Shown here: positions 1 to 11,534 of the stretch, piece by piece
Numbering within the stretch: position 1 is the stretch's first letter
Layout of the letters: every line of letters begins with the position of its first letter
From: Petrosia ficiformis
Taxonomy: Eukaryota; Porifera; Demospongiae; Haplosclerida; Petrosiidae
Direction of reading: 5' to 3'
Length of the DNA: 64,000 nucleotides
NCBI GenBank assembly: GCA_947044365.1
Contig: OX345637.1
Location: forward strand, 15,284,916-15,348,915
Made by a program: the position numbers and the translations under genes
Notes under the pieces: model-generated
The model's database searches: none
The model's input: the letters and a program-made list of their open reading frames with translations, nothing else
Told to the model about the DNA's origin: nothing

Positions 1-490
1 TTACTTTCAATTGGGCTTAGGGTTTAGGGTTTAGTGTTTAGGGTTGGTGTGTAACCAATATACTTCGTTGAATTAACAAATCACTTTTTGTAGTGTACCA
101 TTCTAAAAATACTTCTGTATAGTCCTACATTATAATGGAAGAATGGTAGCATCATATTCTAGGTAATGTATTGTATTCAACTGAAGCTGTCCAACACTGT
201 ATAAGCACTGCCTTATTTAATTTTGTTTTTTAAAGTAACATCCCAAACATGTTTGCATGATTATGGTTTGACATTGCTACATGTTTGTTAATTTTTTATA
301 GCTATGTTTTTTTATTTGTTTACTCTACATGATATATGACATTTTTTCCATTAACAGAAAGTGCATAGTTTATGCAACTTGCATGGTAGCAGTTATTATC
401 AAAATAAGTTTAAGCTATAACCATGCACTAACACTTGTTTCCTTAATTAATACATACACAACACATAACAGACATGTACCTGTGACTTAC
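1..490. other. Intron 1 of gene Z and AT-rich sequence
   Basis: This stretch follows the donor of the exon at 491-908 on the minus strand and shows no domain-like reading frame. It contains a short run of TTTAGGG-like units near 15-46, too short and too degenerate to be a telomere. Confidence 0.5.
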
Positions 491-908
491 CGAGAATCCT
501 AAGAGAGAAACTTCCTACAACTTCATTACCATCTAGACAATCAAGAGTAGCCATATTTAGTGAACTATCAAATGTTAGAATAGTGAAGTTGGATTGAGTT
601 GTGGCTGGAATAGAAGACTCTCCAGTTACAAAGAAGTTGCTACTATCTGGATTATTACCAGTACCATTAACATTAAAAGCAAGTAAAGTTTCCCTTTCAC
701 CTGATTTTGTAATCTTCCAGCCTATAATAAAAGGATTACCATTGAACAGTATCACACACACCACTGTTATATCATTAGTATTCTCAACAGCAGATACTAT
801 TGGAGTCTCTTCATTTACTGGCATAGGATATGTAGTAACAGTTCGCTGACAATAGCAGTTACGAAGTAAATACATAATAAACAATACGAAAATTATACAA
901 ACTTTCAT
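491..908 (-). CDS. First exon of a divergent Ig receptor (gene Z), rest off the left edge
   Basis: The exon starts at an ATG (908-906) and encodes a hydrophobic signal peptide of about 20 residues ending near NCYCQ, then an Ig V-like domain with cysteines in ITVVCVI and LDCLDG and a tryptophan in IGWKI. It ends at a GT donor (490-489) after 139 codons plus one base, so the following intron is phase 1, as in the other family members; reading on past 491 is intron. The stretch PIVSAVENTND matches PIISAVENTEN in the exons 1 of genes A-F, and the ending FSLRIL matches FDLRII, so it is a paralogous but clearly divergent member. Downstream exons should lie left of position 1. Function is inferred only from architecture: secreted or cell-surface recognition domain. 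Confidence 0.75.
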
Positions 909-2739
909 CTTTCTCTAAACGAGATTCGGATCAGTCAAATCAAACTTTCCTCTTTCTCTTAACGCGCTTCGAATCACTGTTGGGGTGTTATCATTAAAAT
1001 ATATTATTTTTTGATGCGAACATAGCGTAGCCACGCCTACTGCGGGACTACCCGGCAGTGACAATGCTTTCAGTTTGAAGAGGTTTCCATACCTTCTTTG
1101 TGCATCTAATATGATTAAAATAATTAGTAAAAATATGCTGTTATCATCTTACAGTCATAACAACCTTCATAACCAATTTAATTATAATTTGGACTATTTC
1201 TGCAACTGTACTAAGGGAGATGCTCTTTTACAATATTTTGCTAACCAGTTATTATTATAAGAGATAACCTGCAATTTGGTATGAGTCTCGGTTAAATATA
1301 ACGGCTGATATTTTTCTTTTCTTGACTTTGCACGTGTTTCCAAAATTTACAGAGTTCAACGAAATATTACAGCTGTAAAAATGCAAACAGCAATTTTATC
1401 TTAAATATAAATAGTTATAATCACTGAAACGTGGTGCTGTTATTATTAAAATAACCAGTTTATGTGTGTAATCAAAAAAAAAAGCATGCCTATGATTGCT
1501 TTGTGCATGACAACTGTCATGTCTGAAGCCCAATACATATATAATAGTTCCATTCTTTTTTAAAGTTCTTGTCTAAGTTTTTCAGCTGCAGTTTCCACAA
1601 GTTAATTTCATCCTGCTGTAGCTCAAGTGCACATTAGCATACAAGCCATGCCCATCAATTGAATGACCCCCCACAATGACACAATAATGAATATAGTACA
1701 TGTGAAAAGAATATAAATATAAAATATATAATAATTATATATCTCATATCTCGTTGACTGGGTATGTTCATGATGTAACACTGTAAAAGGTAGCAGCCAT
1801 TTAATGGGCTATTCCAGATTATGAGGTATACCTCCTTCCACCACTAAGGAGCAATCTTTAAATTGATTGCTAAATCTCCCTGACATTAAAATGGGTTGCT
1901 AAATACTCCTCAGGACAAGTATGCAGTTGATACCACTGAGACGTAATTAATCAATACCAATAAACCCCACCCTCCTATAACAATCAAGAAATCCTTACTA
2001 ATATCACACATGAGCTATGCATTCAAAACAAGTTTAACAATTATAGCTAATTAAATGTTAACTAGGTTGTTGTGACTGCATGGTCACCAATTAATTATGA
2101 GATGGCCAAAGAAGGTTTGGAAACCACATAATTAAACATTTATTCTGCTTCTATTGGACAAAATAAGGAATTAGAAACTGAAAATATTGTAACAAGCAAG
2201 ATATGATGCAGTCATAGCAACCCCACATATATATAATAACCACAGAATGCAACTTGCATCCCTGCATGCAACTGTATATACTAACCAATTTATTCTCACA
2301 ATTTCATTTATAAGACCACTTTTAGTTTTACACAATGTAATATAGGTGAACATAATTAAACACTATTGCATGTAGATTTCCAAATAGCATTAATCATCCG
2401 TAATTTATAATTATAAACAGGATGGCTGGTTTTCAGTTGTGTTATACAAGTCACAATACCACTTTGAGGAGTTTAGGTTATAGCAACCCTGACTACTTAT
2501 ACATATGCTCAACCCAGAGCCTGTATTAATATATTAGCAAACTGTATTTCTATTAATATGTATATAACTGTAAAAACAATAACATTCTCAATTTTGGACT
2601 TTTATTAATTGAAGTTAATTTTTACATTAACAAAACATTGAACAGAAGGAGTAATATAAGCATCACACCACTAACAACAGCACCTATAGAAGTGTATACA
2701 TAATTCAACATGATAATGTACATTTATTAACTAAGTCAC
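909..2739. other. Upstream region of gene Z, no gene seen
   Basis: AT-rich sequence with short open frames only. A small GC-richer island at about 1012-1075 looks like a repeat end. Around 1625-1680 is a weak relative of the dispersed repeat also seen near 7300, 14420 and 40430. I see no exon, RNA gene or intact element here. Confidence 0.4.
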
Positions 2740-3039
2740 CTGCTCCGCGTGCAATAGAAGGAGAACAGTTCACAATAAGGGTTACAGAAACGTTTGAAAT
2801 TGAAAGTCCTCCAACAGTACATGAAAATTGTGTGCCATTATCATCCTTAATAGCATCAGGAAAAGTGAATTGTCTCACAACACCACTAGTAGGGTTTGTG
2901 ACTCTGTCAAATAAGTCACCACTTACAGCACCATTAACTTGGAGAACTGGAGATCCATTTTTAGCAGTATTGTTACAAATGAAAGTAAAACTGTCTCCCT
3001 CATCAACTGGATTTTCAAAAGGTGTAATCTCCAACTGAC
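2740..3039 (-). CDS. Orphan Ig-like domain exon
   Basis: A 300-nt open stretch bounded by an AG acceptor (3041-3040) and a GT donor (2739-2738), both phase 1, so it is a symmetric cassette like the receptor exons. It encodes about 100 residues with Ig hallmarks: FTFICNN and TQFSCTV supply the cysteine pair, DDNGTQFSC is the E-F loop motif, and several NxS/T sites are present. It differs in sequence from the Ig1, Ig2 and Ig3 types of the main family. No signal exon is recognisable between it and gene A, and no TM or tail exon between it and the gene Z start at 908. It is either a cassette of an undetected gene or a stranded remnant. Confidence 0.55.
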
Positions 3040-4139
3040 CTATTAATATTAAGCTAACAATGACAAGCTTAAGTAATGGAGTATAGTTTCACTTACAATT
3101 TACAATGGACAGCATACCAAAGAAAAGGCATATCACTAGTGACCTCATTTAAACAATCTTGACCACAAGCAGCAATTTCAACACAACAATAGGCATGGTA
3201 CTAAATTAATGAAGCCCTAACACAAAACATTATAAATAACTTCTGCATGCCCTCTGGCTTCAGTTGTAATAAAAGCAATATTCCATATTTAACTATATAC
3301 CTACAATATAGTTATATACTAGTATTTCCCCCAATGTAAACATTACTGTATTTCTGAGGATTCCTGTGCATGTTTTGGAGATGTGTTTGATTTCTCTTGA
3401 CTTCTATGAGACTTCCATGGCCCATCACCATGTGCCCCAATTTGTGAAGTCAGATATCCTACATGATCCAACACTGCCCTTCTCCCACTTCCCAAACTGA
3501 AAAACATATAGATATATTGTACGCTTTTGCCCAATCATTACCTATATTATGTATGTAAACTAGTTTTACTGAAAGTGTCCTGATGTATGCCCTTTTATAC
3601 TCATTAATGAGAGATGAGAGGATATAAATTTATGTTGCCTGGATATGAAACGTGTGCAGTGACTGTATATTAGAATTATGACAATAATGACTACAATACA
3701 AAAATAGAATTGTTAAAATAACAAATGCTTTGGTTAGTACAGTTGCAAGGATGCAAATTATAATTTAATTGGTGATACATGTTGTTGTTATGACTGCAAG
3801 ATAAAAGATGCTTCAAGTCTTGTACTATAATCAATTATCATGTTCCAGAGGTGGAAATAACAGTAGGACATCAGACAATTTCTGACCATTTAGCCTGTTT
3901 GTCTGAGCAAATCTCACTTTGCTCGGACATTTTGTCCTAATAAATATGACAATTAGTATTAGGAATGCTCTCATAAGAATAGTAAACAATCTGTAGCACT
4001 TGTCAATACATCTAACTATAATCTTGCCCCCCAGAATTCAATACTAAAATCTGATTGGTTGATTTTATCATGTGGCTGGAGTAATTAATATAGATAGCTT
4101 TGCTCCAAAAGTTGCAGTCAGACCAAAATTTGAAAGCAT
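3040..4139. other. Intergenic AT-rich DNA, nothing assigned
   Basis: Contains a 61-codon minus-strand open frame (3343-3534) with no recognisable domain and no signal peptide. I see no splice-bounded exon or RNA gene. Confidence 0.35.
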
Positions 4140-4900
4140 TAACAGTATAACATTAGTAGTATTGGTAGTGCTATTAGTAGTAATATTAGTACTATTGGTA
4201 GTGCTATTAGTAGTAATATTAGTACTATTGGTAATGCTATTAGTAGTAACATTAGTAGTATTGGTAGTAGTAACATTAGTAGTATTGGTAGTGCTATTAG
4301 TAGTAACATTAGTAGTATTGGTAGTGCTATTAGTAGTAATATTAGTAGTATTGGTATATAGTGCTATTAGTAGTAATATTAGTACTATTGGTAATGCTAT
4401 TAGTAGTAACATTAGTAGTATTGGTAGTGCTATTAGTAGTAAAATTAGTAGTATTGGTAGTGCTATTAGTAGTAACATTAGTAGTATTGGTAGTGCTATT
4501 AGTAGTAATATTAGTAGTATTGGTATATAGTGCTATTAGTAGTAATATTAGTACTATTGGTAGTGCTATTAGTAGTAATATTAGTAGTATTGGTAGTGCT
4601 ATTAGTAGTAACATTAGTAGTATTGGTAGTGCTATTAGTAGTAACATTAGTAGTATTGGTAGTGCTATTAGTAGTAATATTAGTAGTAATATTAGTAGTA
4701 TTGGTAGTGCTATTAGTAGTAACATTACTACGTAGTATTGGTAGTGCTATTAGTACTATTGGTAGTGCTATTAGTAGTAATATTAGTACTATTGGTAGTG
4801 CTATTAGTAGTAATATTAGTAGTATTGGTAGTGCTATTAGTAGTAATATTAGTAGTATTGGTAGTGCTATTAGTAGTACTAGCACTAACATCAGTACTTA
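4140..4900. repeat. Minisatellite with a 33-bp unit
   Basis: Tandem, imperfect copies of a 33-bp unit built from ATT, AGT and GGT triplets (core AGTGCTATTAGTAGTAATAT) run for about 760 bp, with some units shortened or carrying an extra TATA. Because the unit length is a multiple of three, long open frames appear on both strands: an 11-residue repeat SAISSNISSIG on plus and TTNST-type repeats on minus. No start context, splice site or neighbouring coding sequence supports translation. Confidence 0.85.
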
Positions 4901-5304
4901 TACTATAGTGCTAGTATGTGACCGCGGATGAGAAAAGGGGTCTTAACACATTTTAGACTTAATCAATTTGACCACTGATCCTGCAAAATCTATACGGAGT
5001 TACAGTTCCAAATTTGCTGCACTGGTACTTGATACAATTTACTTTCCATTGTGATTGAAATTAAATTGTAGTTCCTTTGCAAACTTACCTATCAATGGCC
5101 ACAGAGCAAGAAAAATCTAAAATGTGTTTCTCATCCACGGTCACATATCACTGTAAAAAGGAATTGGTAATTATAACTGAACAGTAGCTATCTTAGTTGC
5201 ATACTTACAGATTCTTAATTTTAAAAATCATTTCCAATATATAAGAACTAAAATGCAAGGATAATTAACACCTTGTCTGTTTATACTGTAACAAAAATAT
5301 ACCT

Positions 5305-5700
5305 CACTAGTATATATAATGGATGAGAAGAGAGAACAAGCTATTTCAATGGATGAGGAGAGAGAGCAAGCTATTATATATAATGGATGAGGATAGAAAC
5401 AAGCTATTATAATGTGTAAGGAGAGAAAATAAGCTATAATAATGGATGATGAGAGAGAACAAACTATATTATAATCGATGAGGAGAGAGAACAAGCTATA
5501 TTATAATGGATGAGGAGAGAGAAGAAGCTATTATAATGGATGAAGAGAGAGAACATGCTAATATATATAATGGATGAGGAGAGAGAACAAGCTATTATAA
5601 TAAATGAGAAGAGAGAACAAGCTATTATATATAATGGATGAGAAGATGGAACAAGCTATTATAGTGGATGAGGAGAGAGAACAAGCTATTATAATACTAT
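5305..5700. repeat. Minisatellite with a unit of about 31-37 bp
   Basis: About a dozen imperfect tandem copies of ATGGATGAGGAGAGAGAACA followed by AGCTATTATA, with unit length varying through loss or gain of the TATATA spacer. The purine-rich strand is plus. It lies between the 33-bp minisatellite and gene A and has no coding signal of its own. Confidence 0.85.
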
Positions 5701-6724
5701 ATACAGAGGCTGTTATTGATAATATGCATAGTGAGGAACAATTGTTTCAAGTTGTTTGATATAGTTAAAACAATTGTTATCCCTGGTCGTGCAATCATGA
5801 ATATACATACTAAGAAGAGATGTATAATAAGCAGGAAGATTCAGAAAAGATGTAAAACTGCCAATAATTGTTGTATATAGCAGAGAAACAGTATAAATAT
5901 TATCCAAGAATCTTTAACAAGTAAGTATAGTAGTTTCAGACATGAGGAAGTAGAACCTTGAAGGAGTACTTCAGTCAGTTTATCAAAGAGCTGTGTGTAA
6001 TCAGGCTAACACTTACTTCTTCAGGCCCCAGCTTTCGAGTACACAGAAAGGTAGAGACCTTAGTGTCATCAGCAATGATTGATACATAGTCATCACAAAG
6101 CAATTATATAGGTATTCTTTTTTCTCAATATATCTTGTTAGCATTATCAGTAATATTTATTATTAATAGTACTGTTAAGAGTGTTATTATTACTAACATT
6201 ATCACTATATATAGTTAGTGCCATTAGTACTAAAATTAGTACTACCACAATTAGTACCTTACTATACCATTAGCACTTACTGAAGTACCCTTTTAAATTG
6301 CACTAAAATTAGTATATAGTACTGCCATTAGATAATAATATATCGTAATTGGTATACTTATGATACACTCTGTTTACTCATAAATTATTATTAAGTGTTA
6401 CTACATGTAGTTATATGACCTCTCAGTTCCAGTAGTACTTTCATCATCAACACTGAATGTATAGCTACTCTTAATGTCTCATGTGACTTACAACTAGTCA
6501 CAAGGATCTTGTATAATCTTGCTTAGAAGTGCTATTGTAAAATGCATACTAAAATACACATATGACCCTCATTTTAACTTTTTTAAAAACTGAAGAACAA
6601 TTATAATTAAATTATTATATTATTATATTATTATTTAATTTGCACATACAGAAATTACAATTCAACACACAGGCTAATCAATATTCATTATTAAATGCTA
6701 CACAATACATGCATAATTATACAA
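5701..6724. other. 3' flank of gene A
   Basis: AT-rich sequence downstream of the gene A stop codon. From 6130 to 6360 it holds degenerate ATTAGTA-type simple sequence related to the 33-bp minisatellite. No gene seen. Confidence 0.4.
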
Positions 6725-9700
6725 TCATAGATAATCATCTATTTCTTCATAATGACTGATTTGTTGCTGCGGTAGTAATAACGGAGTGTCATAAATAACA
6801 GGTGCAGGTTGCTGTTCATCGGACAGTTTAATTTCACCATATGCTATATTACGCTCAAGAGGAATGGGTTGTAAAGGAAATTCTTCTGTAGTTTTATCTT
6901 CATTAACGCCATAATCTTTGTTAGTACCAGAATAGGAAATCTTATCTCTTCTTGTTGTTTCTTCTGACGCTGAAATATAAAGATTAATAATTATATAGTT
7001 TAAAATTTTAGATATACAAGTTTATGTCATGCTACAACTAGGTTGATGTATTAGTTGAGATAAAAGCATTATACTAACTCACCTTTCCTTTTATATAGAA
7101 TACAGACCACAATCAGAATGACACTGATAATCACAATAATAACTACTAGAACAACACTGATAACTATACTAGCAATAGTTCCAACCTTTAGATCTGTGAA
7201 TATGTACATTAATTTGATTATTAGTAGTACAGCTATTTTGTGGAACACAATCCACTTCTATATACTAATTAAAGCATAAACATTTTCCACGTAAGTCAAA
7301 CTCAGGTCTCTAGCTTGAGTGTGTGTTCTTTTATGCAACTTGCCATTAATTGACCGAGCCCCCGTAATGATGCAACTTCCATAACTATACACATATAATG
7401 CATAGTCGCATATGTTACAAACATATATGCAAATATATTGAAAAGCAGTCATATAGGGATGGCTCTATGGGCCATGAGAATCTTTCAAATTTGGATGTTT
7501 TATACCAGTTATTTCCTATAATCACAGTGAAGAAAGTTAGATGAAATCTTCCAAAATAGGATGATTTGTATAATCCATATGTGGATGTATTTTCTAAGAA
7601 GCTTAATAATAGCTCTTCCTGGATGCCAAATGTTAAAATGATGTCACATAATAATTATTATACATGACCCAAACCAATTAATTTTCCTGCTAGGTCACAA
7701 GTACTAGTTTCATTAGATCTTGATCTAAATTGACTAGTATATAAAGTACATGTTATAATAAAGCATAGTAACAAGCAATACAATGTATATAGTATAATAT
7801 TAGATATATTCTACTATGTAATTATCATTCCCACTCTTACACCTGTGAAAACAACAGAGTATTTAGTATATACATGTTTATGTACTTACAATAACAAACA
7901 ACACTCCACAGATATATGAGTAGTAATTACTATTATGCTTATGGTTTGCCTACTATACTATTTATAGTATATTGTATTGTTTTTGTTACCATTCTTTATT
8001 ATGTCTTAATATTATTAACTCATTAATTTATACAGTGTTAATTCATCACTAATAAAACCAATCTTTATAAATTCAATTACTTCATCTTCATCGGTATGGT
8101 ATAATGATAATATATATATAATCAATAAATACTTATATTTTGTTATAAGTGATTTATTGATGATCTGGTGAATTACCACTGTAGTTGGAGCAACTGCATT
8201 AGTAGAGGTGAGCACAGTGTGCAATAACTAACTTATGCAATAAGTGATTTAATGTGAAGTATTAATAGCTATAATAATAAATATTAATATTTAGTATAGG
8301 AACTTTATATTCAATTACAAGTCCAAGTGCATTAGATAAAACGTATTCAAGTATAGCCAATAATTATATATTTATTATACATAATTACATTATTAAGATT
8401 ATACAAATGCCTCATTTACCTGAATTGTGTAGGACTGTTGATGTTCCTGTTGTCATTGTTGTGGAAATGGATGATGTTATTGTACTGGTTGGTTCTGTAG
8501 AGAATGATGTTGTGATAGATATGACTAGTGTATAATGAGTAATGTGTCTTAATGTATAGTAGTATGATATGATAGGTTGTATGTATAGTGTAACAATTTT
8601 GATTATACACATACCTGATATCATGTCAATACAATAAAAATAATAATTAAAAACAAGTACCACAGACCATATGAATCCACATACCTGGACCGACTATAAC
8701 TTCATCTGTTAATACAGTCACTTCAGACATACCATATGGATTACTGGATTGAACTGTGAAACTATACATTCCTTCCTCCAGATTCACAGTGATTACACCA
8801 TTTATCATTGAACCAGTGAAGTATTGAGAATCAGGATTAATAGTTTGAGTATCAAACAGTTGATTGTTTTTGTAAATAGATATTATAAAGTTGAAGTCAT
8901 TTGAATTAATAACTCCACTGTATGATACTTGTATTAGTAAAGTAGCTACTCCACTTCCTCCAGTCACATTATTAACAACAGGTAGAGAAGGTATACCTAA
9001 TAGAGATAAATAGATAAATAATTAGATAGATAGGTGAAGACATAATAATAAATTAGACTTCTGTCACGTTCACTAAATTGAAATTTTTTACTACTTATGC
9101 GATGGTTTCTAAAGGAACAATAGTAAAGTAATACAGTCTTTGTAAATTACTGTAAAATGTGATTTGTCACATATTTGAAGTTACAAGTTAATATCTTGTC
9201 TACCCTTTAGTGGTACTGCTTGAGCAAAACTACGAATATTGCTGATCAGAACAACTACCACTGGTGGATGGGACTACACTTCAGCCCCTGTGAATGCATC
9301 TTATTCATACTATCCAGAGATATTGCCTGAGTATTATATAATCACTCACGTAATATTCTCAGATCAAATATTGATATTATTTCACCTCCTGCACCACAAC
9401 CAATTTGATTATTATCAAATGTTTCATCAAATATCAAGATAGTGAAGTTACTATGTAATGTCTCTTGTGAAACTTCATAGTTCTCAAATCCTGTATCTCC
9501 TAGTCCTTCTGCTGTGAATAATATGGAAGCCTCTATTCCATTGTTTTTCAGAGTCCATTGAGTCTCTGTCTGAACTCCATCACTGATGTTAGTCACTTCA
9601 CAGAAGAAGGTCACATTCTCAGTATTCTCCACTGCTGATATTATAGGATTAGCTCCATCTATCCCTTCGGGAAATATAATGGTACTGAAAGTCTGACCAC

Positions 9701-9749
9701 ATGTCTCTCTAGTGCAGTAAAGAAGCACAGCTACCAGGAGCAATTTCAT
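6725..9749 (-). CDS. Gene A: short Ig-FN3 transmembrane receptor with two ITIM-like motifs
   Basis: Five exons, all joined by phase-1 introns: 9749-9350, 8996-8685, 8524-8420, 7193-7083 and 6969-6725, giving 390 residues. Residues 1-19 are a signal peptide (ends ETCGQ); 20-133 an Ig V-like domain (Cys in VTFFCEV and IGCGAGG, Trp in TQWTL); 134-237 one FN3-like domain equivalent to FN3-3 of genes C, D and F; 238-272 a Thr/Ser-rich stalk; 273-309 the TM helix followed by LYKRK; 310-390 the tail. The tail has NIAYGEI and, 30 residues later, SHYEEI, both fitting the ITIM consensus, with VIYDTPLL between them. Ig2, Ig3, FN3-1 and FN3-2 are absent: only 353 bp separate exons 1 and 2. The frame is intact, so this is a natural short isoform gene or an in-frame deletion product. 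Ligand unknown. Confidence 0.8.
7300..7480. repeat. Dispersed repeat copy (family with GTTCGAACCC end)
   Basis: One of at least five related copies, at about 7300-7480, 14415-14640, 32405-32545, 40425-40605 and 59345-59485. Shared blocks are a TTAATTGACCGAGCCCC-like core, GATGCAACTTCC and a terminal GGGATGGC...GGGCCATAA. In two copies the tract before the end reads AGTTCGAACCCGTGGGAAAG. This copy lies in the intron between the stalk and TM exons of gene A. Confidence 0.6.
8015..8228. repeat. Dispersed repeat shared with 59540-59885
   Basis: The block around 8140-8225 (GATCTGGTGAATTACCACTG and TAGAGGTGAGCACAGTGTGC) is the reverse complement of a similar block at about 59640-59730. The 69-codon open frame read through it is therefore part of a repeat and not a gene. 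Confidence 0.6.
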
Positions 9750-9830
9750 CTTTCGACTTATTGGGTGTGGCTATAGTGGGCGGGGAGAGGATACGTCTAA
9801 GTTCAATATATATATATAATTATATATATA

Positions 9831-9946
9831 TAATCGTTCTTTGAAGTGGGCCGAATCAATCAGAAAGAAGGGACACAGAAATATAAACTTTTGTGGAAAT
9901 AATATATTTTCTCCAGATAAAATTGATAATGCTAAATGAACTTCAA
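9831..9946 (+). repeat. 116-bp direct repeat, copy 1
   Basis: Apparently identical to 10144-10259; begins TAATCGTTCTTTGAAGTGGG and ends TAAATGAACTTCAA. Each copy is preceded by an ATATATA tract. It lies just upstream of the gene A start codon, so it may sit in the promoter. Confidence 0.85.
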
Positions 9947-10143
9947 AGATGATTTTATTTAAATACAGCGAAGACAAGCAGGACAAGACATGCACATCAT
10001 GTAAACCCTACAGAAGAAATAATATCAATCATCATCATCAGGAACCTATGTCTATTTTACCATAATTTGTCTTCATTCACTCATTCATCAAAATTTAATA
10101 CTAATTGAAGGACCACCTATAATTATATATGTACGTATATATA

Positions 10144-10259
10144 TAATCGTTCTTTGAAGTGGGCCGAATCAATCAGAAAGAAGGGACACAGAAATATAAA
10201 CTTTTGTGGAAATAATATATTTTCTCCAGATAAAATTGATAATGCTAAATGAACTTCAA
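10144..10259 (+). repeat. 116-bp direct repeat, copy 2
   Basis: Second copy of the unit at 9831-9946, about 200 bp further from gene A. Copies without internal inverted ends suggest a local duplication. Confidence 0.85.
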
Positions 10260-11496
10260 TTCCAATTGAATTGTTATTGTAATTACCTCCATTATTATTT
10301 ATAATACAAAAGTAATATAGATTACAAGAAGGTTCATACATTTCATAGTTTATAGTTGCTGTAATCATAAAAAAAAATTTTCTGGAGCTGTATAAATTAA
10401 ATTAACATTCATTTCACATGCATACAGGCAAGACATGCATCAAAGCAGAGTTCATTTCTGACTTGCAACTTCTCAGCAACATTGCACATAGATAAAAAAA
10501 ACAGTTTGTACAACTACTGCATTGAGAGCTGTAGCTAACTATTCAGTCTCAAACTCTCCATGTTTACTTAAAATGTGCTCCCAATTACATTGAAAAACAG
10601 CTTTATTGCCAATTCAAAAAAAGAAATATTCATTTAATCAAACTTAGAGTCATTCAATTGTAAACTTATATATAACCACAGCAAATGATCATGTCATTAT
10701 GGGGAATCAATATATATTAATCTATCAAGTGAATTTCAAAATACTCCAACAAAAATGACAAATGTCAAGAATCTGCAAATCATGTATTCAATATCATATC
10801 AAACAGTTATGTGTAATTCACCTCTAGTAGTCCAGGTTTCCATCAATGTCAAGCAATATATAATTAATAGAAAACAGATAAGTGACTTGTATATTATAGT
10901 GTACCATACATTAAATCTATACTGCATGATGTTCTGTGGATGCAAATACATTAAATGCCAAAAATGGTCAGAAATATAGTTTGTGGTTTCACCCAAATTT
11001 TGATTTGTATAACTGTTACAGCAACAAATGAAATTTTGTGTCATGCCATTCATTTACAGTACATGTGTACTGGAATATGCATACTTTTCTAATGTATACC
11101 TGTAATGTTATAATCATGTCAGTCATGTGCACAGATGGGACCATTGGTAAAATTATTCAGCCATGAGATATGATTTACCTCATCAAGTTTTTTAATAAAT
11201 GTGTTATATCATCCAGACACTAACATACATAACATCCTACTCTCAATGTTTAATGTGGCTTATAACTTCCTTTGTTAGTTTGTTATAAATTATATGATGT
11301 CACAAACATCTTGTCTATGAAGAGTTGTCACTGACTGTAACATACACACTAAACTATATACAAGTATGATCATGTAGCTATGACCCTCTTTTTATAGTTT
11401 ATTAAACTCTTTAAATTATAATTATAATAAATATTATATTAATAATAATAATTCGACACAAAGTCATTTATTTCTTCATATTGACTGTTACTATCA
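10260..11496. other. Intergenic DNA between genes A and B
   Basis: AT-rich sequence upstream of gene A and downstream of the gene B stop. No exon, RNA gene or intact element seen. About 50 bases downstream of the gene B stop lies the stranded coding remnant for the C-terminal SQYEEI motif (see gene B). Confidence 0.4.
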
Positions 11497-11500
11497 TTAC

Positions 11501-11534
<34 letters not shown>

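Noticed and set aside
15..46. Telomere-like TTTAGGG repeats at the window start
   Set aside because: Only three to four degenerate units with no continuation; not a chromosome end.
3343..3534. Minus-strand open frame as a possible first exon for the orphan Ig exon
   Set aside because: No signal peptide, no clear phase-1 donor, and no similarity to family exons 1.
4072..4931. Several long overlapping open frames on both strands
   Set aside because: All are readings of the 33-bp minisatellite; no splice sites, start context or domain.
9771..10368. Two minus-strand open frames sharing an identical peptide segment
   Set aside because: The shared segment is the 116-bp direct repeat read in the same frame twice; no gene evidence.
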